A stretch of 21,360 bases of DNA from Eutrophocola sp964503965. GTDB taxonomy: Bacteria; Pseudomonadota; Gammaproteobacteria; Pseudomonadales; Pseudohongiellaceae. The notes below the pieces were generated by a model that saw only the letters and a list, made by a program, of their open reading frames with translations, searched no databases and was not told where the DNA came from. The stretch lies in assembly GCA_964503965.1 (NCBI GenBank), contig CAZDCK010000035.1:1-21360 (forward strand), in the 5' to 3' direction. The position numbers and the translations under genes were made by a program. Of the stretch, positions 15,348 through 21,360 are shown piece by piece. How positions within the stretch are numbered: the stretch's first letter is position 1; every line of letters begins with the position of its first letter.

Positions 15348-17021
15348 GTGAGCCAGTTCAACCACAGCAAATACAAGGCATTTACCCCTATCGCCCTGCC
15401 CGACCGTACCTGGCCGGACAAGGTCATCAACAAGGCACCGACCTGGTGCAGCGTTGACCTGCGTGACGGCAACCAGGCCCTGATCGAGCCCATGTCAGTC
15501 ACTCAGAAGAGAATGCTGTGGGACCTGCTCGTAGATACCGGTTTCAAGGAAATCGAAATTGGCTTCCCTGCTGCATCACAGCCGGATTATGACTTCGTGC
15601 GCTGGCTCATCGAGGAAAACAGGATTCCCGATGATGTGACCGTACAGGTCCTGACCCAGGCGCGACGCCCGCTGATCGAGAAAACCTTCGAGGCCCTCAA
15701 GGGAGTCAAGCAGGCCATCATCCACATGTATAACTCCACCTCGACAGTACAGCGCAAGGATGTGTTCAAGCTGGACAAGCAGGGCATCATCGATATTGCG
15801 GTCAACGGCGCAAAAGATGTGCTTGAGTGTGCCAGCCAACATCCGGATTCACACTGGCGCTTCCAGTATTCGCCGGAAAGCTTTACCGGTACAGAGCTGG
15901 ATTTTGCCGTGGAAGTCTGTGATGCCGTCAATGATGTCTGGCAGCCGACTCCGGAAAACAAGGTGATCATCAATCTGCCTTCGACCGTCGAGATGGCTAC
16001 CCCAAATGTGTATGCCGACCAGATCGAGTGGTTTTTGCGCCATGTGAAAAACCGCGAATCCATCATCCTGAGCCTGCACACCCACAATGATCGCGGTTGT
16101 GGCGTTGCGGCATCGGAGCTTGCCCTGATGGCTGGTGCCGATCGTGTCGAAGGCACCCTGATGGGTAACGGCGAACGCACCGGCAACCTCGACATCATGG
16201 TCATGGCCATGAATATGTACAGCCAGGGAATCGACCCCGAACTGGACTTCAGCGACATAGACCGCGTCACCTCGACCGTCAAGGAATGCACGCAGATAGA
16301 AACCCATCCGCGCCATCCCTATGCGGGCAGCCTGGTATTTACCGCCTTTTCAGGCAGTCACCAGGACGCCATCAAGAAGTGCCTGGATCGGTACAGCGAA
16401 GGAGATACCTGGGATATCGCCTACCTGCCCATAGATCCGCGGGACGTTGGACGCACATACGAAGACGTTGTCAGGGTAAATAGCCAGTCCGGTAAAGGCG
16501 GCGTTGCTTATGTCATGGACAGCAAGTATGGCTTCCAGCTTCCCCGGTGGCTGCAGATAGAGTTCAGCAGGACTGTTCAGAAAGCCGCTGAAATCTCTGG
16601 CCAGGAAATCTCTCCTGACCAGATATGGGAACTGTTCAAGACCGAGTACCTCGATTTGTCATCACCCTTGTTACTGAAAAGCTTTTCCATTGAAAAATCA
16701 GACCACGAGACTATTTCGGGAACGATCCAGCTGGATAACCAGGAGTTCGAAATTCGTGGTGAAGGGGCTGGCATGCTCGAGGCTTTTGTTGATGGCCTGG
16801 AAAGCACTTTCGATATGGAACTGCAGGTACTTGAATACGGAGAACATGCACTCAGCCAGAGCTCAACAGCAGATGCCGTTACCTATCTTCAGCTTAAGCA
16901 TGATGGCAACCGCTTTACCGGTATTGCCATTGACGAAGATATTGTTACCTCCAGTGTAAACGCGCTGCTCAATGCTGTCAGCCAGGTGCTTCGCACTCAA
17001 CGCGAAGAAGTCGCGGCCTGA
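15348..17021 (+). CDS. leuA: LeuA, 2-isopropylmalate synthase
   Basis: LeuA condenses 2-oxoisovalerate with acetyl-CoA to 2-isopropylmalate, the first committed step of leucine synthesis. The 557 residues are the longer form found in Pseudomonas and relatives. The TIM-barrel domain has the metal and substrate residues R39-D40-G41-N42-Q43, HTHND at 244-248 (H244, H246) and GNGERTGN at 273-280 with N280. The C-terminal ~120 residues are the regulatory domain for leucine feedback. The start is GTG at 15348, with AGAGGAAACGGAA upstream; this start aligns with the family (FNHSKYKAFTPIALPDRTW). I found no leucine-rich leader peptide. A strong terminator follows the gene. It is divergent from the Lrp-like regulator. 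Confidence 0.97.
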   Translation: MSQFNHSKYKAFTPIALPDRTWPDKVINKAPTWCSVDLRDGNQALIEPMSVTQKRMLWDLLVDTGFKEIEIGFPAASQPDYDFVRWLIEENRIPDDVTVQVLTQARRPLIEKTFEALKGVKQAIIHMYNSTSTVQRKDVFKLDKQGIIDIAVNGAKDVLECASQHPDSHWRFQYSPESFTGTELDFAVEVCDAVNDVWQPTPENKVIINLPSTVEMATPNVYADQIEWFLRHVKNRESIILSLHTHNDRGCGVAASELALMAGADRVEGTLMGNGERTGNLDIMVMAMNMYSQGIDPELDFSDIDRVTSTVKECTQIETHPRHPYAGSLVFTAFSGSHQDAIKKCLDRYSEGDTWDIAYLPIDPRDVGRTYEDVVRVNSQSGKGGVAYVMDSKYGFQLPRWLQIEFSRTVQKAAEISGQEISPDQIWELFKTEYLDLSSPLLLKSFSIEKSDHETISGTIQLDNQEFEIRGEGAGMLEAFVDGLESTFDMELQVLEYGEHALSQSSTADAVTYLQLKHDGNRFTGIAIDEDIVTSSVNALLNAVSQVLRTQREEVAA

Positions 17022-17038
17022 CAAATTGCACCGATACG

Positions 17039-17066
17039 AAAGCAGGGATAATTCCCTGCTTTTTTT
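17039..17066 (+). terminator. rho-independent terminator of leuA
   Basis: AGCAGGGA (17041-17048), loop TAAT, TCCCTGCT (17053-17060), then a run of T to 17066. The stem extends by two A-T pairs below. It lies 18 bp after the leuA stop. Confidence 0.93.
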
Positions 17067-17134
17067 GCCCCGACATTGCCTGGGAAATCCTAGGGAAAAA
17101 CTGATTAAAAATAGAACAAATTCACAAACGTTTA

Positions 17135-17163
17135 TTGAGCATACTACGGCTTTAATCTACTAT
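17135..17163 (+). promoter_or_regulatory. sigma-70-type promoter upstream of the DUF3820 gene
   Basis: TTGAGC (17135-17140), 17 bp, TACTAT (17158-17163): 4 of 6 matches to each consensus hexamer with ideal spacing. Transcription would start near 17170, leaving a ~155-base leader before the DUF3820 gene. The 303-bp gap 17022-17324 also holds the leuA terminator, a small hairpin (TGTCG-TGAG-CGACA, 17217-17230) and a possible tiny ORF. Confidence 0.5.
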
Positions 17164-17221
17164 TTTGGTCCTGGGGAATTACCTGCTGAACACAGACTGA
17201 GACATCAGGCGGAGTAGTGTC

Positions 17222-17320
17222 GTGAGCGACATCAGGAAGCACCAGACCAGCATCCAGACCGCTGAATCAGCCCCCTGTTCAGCCAATTTTCCACAGCCAT
17301 ATTTCACCGGGCAACAGTAA
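17222..17320 (+). CDS. possible 32-residue ORF in the leader of the DUF3820 gene
   Basis: A GTG at 17222 opens 32 codons (begins MSDIRKHQTSIQTAE, ends YFTGQQ) and stops 4 bp before the DUF3820 ATG. AGGCGGAG at 17207-17214 is a good ribosome site 7 bases upstream. The DUF3820 ATG itself has no clear site, so this ORF could couple its translation. The peptide is hydrophilic with no recognised motif, and its start falls inside the small hairpin at 17217-17230. The ORF is short enough to be chance. Confidence 0.3.
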   Translation: MSDIRKHQTSIQTAESAPCSANFPQPYFTGQQ

Positions 17321-17324
17321 CACC

Positions 17325-17552
17325 ATGGAAGAAGCTACACCCGACCCCACGTTAGTTCTAAAACTCCTGGACACCCCTATGCCCTTTGGCAAATACCAGG
17401 GACGCATGATTATTGACCTGCCTGAAGACTACCTGTTGTGGTTTCAGCGCAAGGGCTTTCCTTCAGGGGAAATTGGCCATTTATTGCAACTGGCACTGGA
17501 AATTGACATCTCTGGTAGCAAAAACCTGGTTAAATCCCTAAAAAATGCCTGA
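17325..17552 (+). CDS. DUF3820 small protein
   Basis: This is a 75-residue cytosolic protein. The core MPFGKYQGRMIIDLPEDYLLWFQRKGFPSGEIG (14-46) is the signature of the DUF3820 (QSregVF_b) family, whose biochemical role I do not know. The name refers to a proposed quorum-sensing-regulated virulence factor and is not evidence of function here. Start ATG 17325 gives the usual length. The 3' end overlaps the next gene by 8 bp, so the two are probably cotranscribed and coupled. The ribosome site is poor, and an upstream mini-ORF may supply translation. Confidence 0.88.
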   Translation: MEEATPDPTLVLKLLDTPMPFGKYQGRMIIDLPEDYLLWFQRKGFPSGEIGHLLQLALEIDISGSKNLVKSLKNA

Positions 17553-18255
17553 TATTTGCAAACTAAATCCCACTTTTCCTTTTAACTTTGAGATAAACCG
17601 CTCGAAAAGGAAATCTTTAGTGCTTTATGTCAAAAGTGGGAAAGTTGAGGTGAGGGCACCCCGATATGCGTCCACAAAGTGGATTCATGAGTTCGTTTAT
17701 GACAAAAAAGACTGGATTGAGAGCGAGCTCGCCCGTCAAAAGCGTCATATGAAGCAGCGCCTGGTGATCGCCGATGGCCGTGAAGTCACATTCCTGGGTA
17801 AGCCAAGAACCATTGTTGCCCTGATCAGCCCCCAGCAGGATGTCAAAGTCACCCGCGACTTTCTGTTTATCTATACACGACAGAACACACCGGAAAAACT
17901 GGAGAAGTTGTTCAATCGCTGGCTTAAGGAAAAGGCCATGGAACACATGACCACCGAGACCATCAAGGTCGCCAGGGAACTGGGGCTGGAAGACCGCTTA
18001 AATAAGGTGATTTTCAGAAAAACCAAAACCAAGTGGGGGCATTGCTGCCAGGACGGCACGATCCAGTACAACTGGCTGGCCATGATGGCTCCACGGGAAG
18101 TCATCCGCTACCTCATTGTGCACGAGTGCAGCCACCTTAAGCATATGGATCATTCCAAACGCTTCTGGCAAACGGTAGAAAGTATTTGTCCTGACTACAG
18201 TGAGCACCGGCATTGGCTGGCCGAAAATGGCCACCGGTTCTGGAGCCGCCAGTAG
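17545..18255 (+). CDS. YgjP-like (DUF45) zinc metallopeptidase
   Basis: This 236-residue predicted zinc peptidase belongs to the M48-related YgjP/WLM family. The zinc motif is HECSH at 193-197, with the likely third ligand His203 in HLKHMDHSKRFW and WGHCCQDG at 164-171 upstream, as in the family. The N-terminal ~115 residues are the family beta-rich domain. There is no signal or membrane segment, so it is cytosolic. Its substrate is not known. Its first ~100 bp are AT-rich (one line I counted is 35% GC). It overlaps the DUF3820 gene by 8 bp and ends only 2 bp from the convergent trmB stop, with no terminator between. Confidence 0.9.
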   Translation: MPDICKLNPTFPFNFEINRSKRKSLVLYVKSGKVEVRAPRYASTKWIHEFVYDKKDWIESELARQKRHMKQRLVIADGREVTFLGKPRTIVALISPQQDVKVTRDFLFIYTRQNTPEKLEKLFNRWLKEKAMEHMTTETIKVARELGLEDRLNKVIFRKTKTKWGHCCQDGTIQYNWLAMMAPREVIRYLIVHECSHLKHMDHSKRFWQTVESICPDYSEHRHWLAENGHRFWSRQ

Positions 18256-18257
18256 AC

Positions 18258-18950
18258 TCAGGCTGTTTTTTCAAACAGCAAGTCCCAAACACCATGTCCA
18301 AGACGTCGTCCACGACGCTCGAATTTTGTTTCCACGCGCTCATGTTCAGAGGCAAACTTTCCTTCACCGGCCATATTGTGAAAACGGGTAGATGCACTCA
18401 TTACTTCCATCATCTGCTCCGCATAGTTTTCCCAGTCTGTCGCGAGGTGCAAAACACCTCCCACGCATAATTTGTTTGCAAGTGCATCAACAAAAGGCGG
18501 CTGGATCATTCGCCGCTTGTGATGACGTTTCTTGTGCCAGGGGTCCGGAAAATAGACCTGTATACGCTGCAAACTGCCATCATCAAAACAGTCTGCCAAT
18601 ACTTCCATGGCATCTGCCTGCATGACCTTGAGGTTGGTCAGACCGGCCTCGTGAATATCACGAAGGATGGTACCTATGCCCGGAGGGTGTACATCAATAC
18701 CGATATAGTCCCGATCCGGATGCTGGGCAGCCATGGCAACAAGCGAATCCCCCATACCAAAACCAATCTCAAAAACCAGATCCGCATTACGACCAAAAAC
18801 AGACTCGCGATCCAGTATGCCCTGGTCTTTGTCAATTCCATAAATTGGCCATAGAGTCTCAATGGCCTCTTGCTGGGCAGGCGTCAGGCGCCCACCACGG
18901 ACGACGTAACTGCGAATGGGGCGCTTATGAGTTACGGCTTCTTCACTCAT
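18258..18950 (-). CDS. trmB: TrmB, tRNA (guanine-46-N7)-methyltransferase
   Basis: TrmB methylates G46 in the variable loop of tRNA using SAM. The 230-residue product has VFEIGFGMGDSL at 59-70 (SAM site), GIDVHPPGIG at 84-93, VYFPDPWHKKRHHKRR at 132-147, HLATDWENYA at 168-177 and TKFERRG at 208-214, all standard. I chose ATG 18950 (MSEEAVTHKRPIRSYV). A nine-residue longer reading to 18977 lies inside the upstream DUF423 gene. The start overlaps the end of the DUF423 gene by 8 bp, so they are cotranscribed. Confidence 0.96.
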   Translation of the reverse strand: MSEEAVTHKRPIRSYVVRGGRLTPAQQEAIETLWPIYGIDKDQGILDRESVFGRNADLVFEIGFGMGDSLVAMAAQHPDRDYIGIDVHPPGIGTILRDIHEAGLTNLKVMQADAMEVLADCFDDGSLQRIQVYFPDPWHKKRHHKRRMIQPPFVDALANKLCVGGVLHLATDWENYAEQMMEVMSASTRFHNMAGEGKFASEHERVETKFERRGRRLGHGVWDLLFEKTA

Positions 18951-19356
18951 GACTGGTAAATTCTTTTTTGATAACAATGAAATAAAACATCAGCCCCCAG
19001 CCCGCAAGAAAACAGACGCCCCCCAGGGGAGTGATCATCCCGAGCCGGGATATACCCGTTAGGGCCAGCACATAAAGGCTGCCGCAAAAAAGGATGATTC
19101 CCGCCATGAACAGTCGCAGACACCAGTTCAACCAGACTCCATCTTCCTTGATGGCGGCCAGCAGACCTGTCGAGAGCAGGGCTATGACATGAAACATATG
19201 ATACTGCACACCAGTTTCAAACACTGACATCAACTCTGCCGGGATTTTCTGTTCGAGCAAATGCGCACCAAAAGCACCGATTGCGACAACGAAAAATCCG
19301 TTGATTGCTGCCAGACTTAATGCCTGGCGACTCAGGGAATTTAACTTCATGTCCAT
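18943..19356 (-). CDS. DUF423 (YgdD-like) inner-membrane protein
   Basis: This 137-residue protein has four hydrophobic segments. The family signatures are GAFGAHLL, GVQYHMFH, FCGSLYVLAL and GMITPLGGVCFLAGW. The role of the family is not established. I chose ATG 19356 (MDMKLN) because AGGAG lies five bases upstream; a longer reading to 19437 would pass into the rpoH terminator. It lies downstream of rpoH across that terminator and probably has its own promoter, then overlaps trmB. Confidence 0.92.
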   Translation of the reverse strand: MDMKLNSLSRQALSLAAINGFFVVAIGAFGAHLLEQKIPAELMSVFETGVQYHMFHVIALLSTGLLAAIKEDGVWLNWCLRLFMAGIILFCGSLYVLALTGISRLGMITPLGGVCFLAGWGLMFYFIVIKKEFTSHE

Positions 19357-19407
19357 GCAAGCTCCTGCTTGGGGTCGGTAATATGGCCGGAATACACCGG
19401 GACCCAC

Positions 19408-19434
19408 AAAAAAACCGCCCAGCTGGGCGGTTTT
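19408..19434 (-). terminator. rho-independent terminator of rpoH
   Basis: A perfect 24-bp palindrome (19411-19434, core ACCGCCCAGCTGGGCGGT), followed on the minus strand by a T-run to 19408. It ends the rpoH message 30 bp after its stop. The four T on the other side could weakly stop plus-strand transcripts too. Confidence 0.9.
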
Positions 19435-19464
19435 CAAATAATACGTTCATCTTGAAGAGGCAGG

Positions 19465-20346
19465 TTAGGCAGCCATAATGCCTTTCACCTTGTTCATCGC
19501 ATTTTTCTCCAGCTGACGAATACGCTCAGCAGAAACACCGTATTCATCGGCCAGCTCATGCAATGTGGCCTTGTCATCATTGAGCCAGCGACGCTGCAGA
19601 ATATCCCGACTCCTCTCGTCCAGGGTTTCCAGGGCGACATAAAGCCCGTCAGTGGAGGTTCTCTCGTAATCTTCCTGCTCTACCGCACTGGCGGGATCAA
19701 AGGTAGTGTCTTCCAGGTACTGTGCCGGAGCCTGGTAGGCTTCATCATCGTCGGCATCAGCCGCCCCATCAAATGAAGCATCATAAGAGCTCATCCGCCC
19801 TTCCATCTGCATCACCGTTGCAGGCTCTACACCAAGATCCCTGGCTACGGCTTCGACCTCTTCCTGGTTCATCCAGCCAAGACGCTTCTTGGATCCGCGC
19901 AGATTAAAGAACAGCTTACGCTGGGCCTTGGTTGTTGCTACCTTGACGATTCGCCAGTTGCGGAGAATAAACTCATGCATTTCCGCCTTGACCCAGTGCA
20001 CAGCAAAGGATACCAGGCGCACACCGACTTCAGGATTAAAGCGTTTAACGGCCTTCATGAGGCCAACGTTACCTTCCTGAATGAGGTCCGCCTCAGAAAG
20101 ACCGTAACCGGAATAGCTCTTGGCCATATGGACCACAAAACGCAGATGGGCCAATACCAGTTTGCGGGCAGCATCCAGGTTTTCTTCATAGTAATACTGC
20201 CTGGCCAGTTCCTGTTCTTCTTCAGCCGTAAGCACAGCAATGCCGTTTACCGCAGTGATATAGGCGTTAAGGTCACGCCCTGGCACCATGGTATCTATGA
20301 CTTGCAATGCCTTGCTATCAGTAACTGTACTGTTATCCAGTGTCAT
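19465..20346 (-). CDS. rpoH: RpoH, heat-shock sigma factor sigma-32
   Basis: RpoH directs RNA polymerase to heat-shock promoters. From ATG 20346 the product is 293 residues (E. coli 284). Region 2 contains HLRFVVHMAKSYSGYG (67-82), DLIQEGNVGLMKAVKRFNP (87-105) and VSFAVHWVKAEMHEFI (112-127). The RpoH box QRKLFFNLR is at 142-150, and the region 4 helix-turn-helix TLHELADEYGVSAERIRQLE is at 261-280. In-frame starts at 20406/20412 (ATG) and 20451 (GTG) would give longer proteins. I prefer 20346 because it aligns with the Pseudomonas protein; the 20451 start sits within the candidate promoter. The ftsY-ftsE-ftsX genes that often precede rpoH are absent here. Confidence 0.96.
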   Translation of the reverse strand: MTLDNSTVTDSKALQVIDTMVPGRDLNAYITAVNGIAVLTAEEEQELARQYYYEENLDAARKLVLAHLRFVVHMAKSYSGYGLSEADLIQEGNVGLMKAVKRFNPEVGVRLVSFAVHWVKAEMHEFILRNWRIVKVATTKAQRKLFFNLRGSKKRLGWMNQEEVEAVARDLGVEPATVMQMEGRMSSYDASFDGAADADDDEAYQAPAQYLEDTTFDPASAVEQEDYERTSTDGLYVALETLDERSRDILQRRWLNDDKATLHELADEYGVSAERIRQLEKNAMNKVKGIMAA

Positions 20347-20441
20347 CAGACTTGTATTGCTCTCTTTTGTGTTTCGGTTAATCGTTATCAGGTCGTTGGT
20401 TTTCATATTCATAATGGTATACGCAACGCCGTAGCCGGCGG

Positions 20442-20471
20442 ATTTTAACACTTATAAGGTTAGACAGCCAA
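20442..20471 (-). promoter_or_regulatory. candidate promoter of rpoH
   Basis: On the minus strand TTGGCT (20471-20466), 18 bp, TAAAAT (20447-20442). The start of transcription would be near 20435, giving a leader of about 90 bases before ATG 20346. No convincing sigma-E or sigma-32 promoter was found by eye. Confidence 0.4.
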
Positions 20472-20642
20472 GTTCTGGAAATGTTTCAACTTTTGCCCAA
20501 TCTCCTTTTTTTTCATAGGGTTATGGAGGTTTCTGAGTCAAAAGCTGATCTCTACTTACTAATATAGGCACAATCCACGCAAATTCAAGTGATCCAGACC
20601 CGGTAATTGCCATGTAAATGTCCTGTAGAGAAACGGGGAGGC

Positions 20643-20651
20643 TGGTATAAC
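20643..20651 (+). promoter_or_regulatory. extended -10 promoter of the nitroreductase gene
   Basis: TGGTATAAC: TGn followed by TATAAC (5 of 6 to consensus), 54 bp upstream of the ATG at 20705. The -35 at 17 bp (CTGTAG) is poor. The rest of the 20452-20642 gap shows no other clear site besides the rpoH promoter. Confidence 0.45.
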
Positions 20652-20704
20652 ATTACTACTCACCCCGAACAGCACAGAAGATTTGATCAGTAACAGGATA
20701 GATT

Positions 20705-21304
20705 ATGATAAAAAAACCCGCAGATACCTCAGCACCCGTCCACGAGCTTATTCTCAAGCGCTGGAGTGGCGTTGCCTATGATCCGGACAAAAGTGTGGAT
20801 ACCGGGGCCCTGCGCGCGATGGCCGAAGCGGCTCGCTGGGCCCCCTCCTGTTTTGGCGACCAGCCCTGGCGCGTAATTTTTTGCAGCAAAAGCGCGAATG
20901 ATGATGCCTGGGAAAAAGCCTGGAATTGCCTGGCAGAGGGCAATCAGCCCTGGTGTAAACATGCCCCTGTCCTTGCCATTATTTGTGCCGATACCCAATT
21001 TTCCCAAAATGACAAACCTAATCACTGGTCAGGCTATGACACCGGATCGGCCGCGTTGAGTATTTGCCTGCAAGCTGCAGATCTCGGCATCATGACCCAC
21101 CAGATGGCAGGCTTTGACCCTGACAAGGCAAGGGAAACCTTTACGATTCCGCAACGCTATAAACCGATGGCTATGATGACCATCGGCTACCAGCTTGAGG
21201 AAGACAAAGTACCTGAGGAGTTCAGGGAGCGTGAAATGAAGCCTCGGGAGCGTAACCCCCTGGGAGAGCAATTCTTTCTCGGAGGCTGGGGTAAGTCGCT
21301 ATAA
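20705..21304 (+). CDS. nitroreductase-family flavoprotein
   Basis: This is a 199-residue predicted FMN-dependent NAD(P)H oxidoreductase. The N-terminal ILKRWSGVAYDPDKSV (16-31) holds the flavin-phosphate Arg. RWAPSCFGDQPWRVIF is the usual substrate/FMN loop, and YDTGSAALSICLQAADLGIMTHQMAGFD is split over the next helices. SGYDTG and a C-terminal MMTIGYQ are typical. The physiological substrate cannot be read. ATG 20705 is preceded by AGGA (20696-20699). It stands alone with its own promoter and terminator, divergent from rpoH. Confidence 0.9.
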   Translation: MIKKPADTSAPVHELILKRWSGVAYDPDKSVDTGALRAMAEAARWAPSCFGDQPWRVIFCSKSANDDAWEKAWNCLAEGNQPWCKHAPVLAIICADTQFSQNDKPNHWSGYDTGSAALSICLQAADLGIMTHQMAGFDPDKARETFTIPQRYKPMAMMTIGYQLEEDKVPEEFREREMKPRERNPLGEQFFLGGWGKSL

Positions 21305-21314
21305 CTGGATATAA

Positions 21315-21341
21315 AAAAGGGAGCGAAAATCGCTCCCTTTT
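21315..21341 (+). terminator. rho-independent terminator of the nitroreductase gene
   Basis: A 12-bp stem (GGGAGCGA/TCGCTCCC plus four A-T pairs) with an AAA loop, ending in TTTT, 10 bp after the stop codon. It is nearly symmetrical, so it may also work on the minus strand. Confidence 0.88.
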
Positions 21342-21360
21342 ATCCTTTTATCCTTTTATC
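21338..21360 (+). repeat. TTTTATCC tandem repeat, truncated by the window end
   Basis: Two full copies of TTTTATCC (21338-21345, 21346-21353) and seven bases of a third reach the last base. The first copy overlaps the T-tail of the terminator. The true copy number is outside the window. Confidence 0.7.

Noticed and set aside
15284..15502. 72-residue minus-strand ORF across the leuA start
   Set aside because: It overlaps the leuA coding start and lacks any supporting feature.
1..21360. tRNA, rRNA or CRISPR arrays
   Set aside because: No tRNA T-loop/acceptor pattern, rRNA sequence or regularly spaced direct repeats were seen on reading; a covariance-model scan was not possible.

Overview
The window looks like a gammaproteobacterial chromosome. 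The evidence is a CmoA/CmoB tRNA-modification pair, an RpoH with an intact RpoH box, HldE, and inner-core LPS enzymes (WaaF, WaaG, WaaP) that match the enterobacterial and pseudomonad proteins nearly end to end. LeuA is the ~557-residue form found in Pseudomonas and its relatives. Sample lines I counted by hand run about 55% GC over most of the window and about 40% GC over the first 1.9 kb. I saw no rRNA, tRNA or CRISPR array.

Layout. (1) 1-1928: an AT-rich accessory patch with two predicted lipoproteins, flanked by two related 24-bp palindromic motifs and followed by a 71-bp element bounded by 11-bp inverted repeats. (2) 1929-9421: envelope and LPS genes. hldE (minus) is divergent from a two-gene plus-strand unit: an LpxL-type acyltransferase fused to a kinase-like C-terminal domain, then a multi-pass GT-C-like membrane protein. 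That unit runs tail to tail, with a 10-bp overlap, into the minus-strand waaF-waaG-waaP set. (3) 9447-12303: a solitary GspE/PilB-type ATPase just upstream of waaF, and a REP-associated (RAYT) transposase-like gene with an altered HUH motif and a DnaA-domain-IV-like tail. (4) 12493-15146: cmoB, cmoA and a HIT-family gene in one minus-strand unit, then a separate Lrp/AsnC regulator. (5) 15348-17066: leuA, divergent from the regulator gene, with a strong terminator. (6) 17135-18255: a promoter, a possible 32-codon ORF, a DUF3820 protein and a YgjP-like metallopeptidase. (7) 18258-20346: trmB, a DUF423 membrane protein and rpoH on the minus strand. (8) 20643-21360: a nitroreductase-family gene with a terminator and an 8-bp tandem repeat.

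How the genes work together. hldE, waaF, waaG and waaP cover ADP-heptose precursor synthesis, second-heptose addition, first-hexose addition and heptose phosphorylation of the LPS inner core. LpxL acylates lipid A. The most unusual item is the LpxL fusion. Its C-terminal ~200 residues look like a kinase of the LPS-kinase/BUD32 type whose HRD-type catalytic Asp and metal-binding Asn positions are altered. It overlaps the gene for the GT-C-like protein, so the two may form a lipid A or core modification unit that has not been described. The remaining genes are ordinary housekeeping genes.
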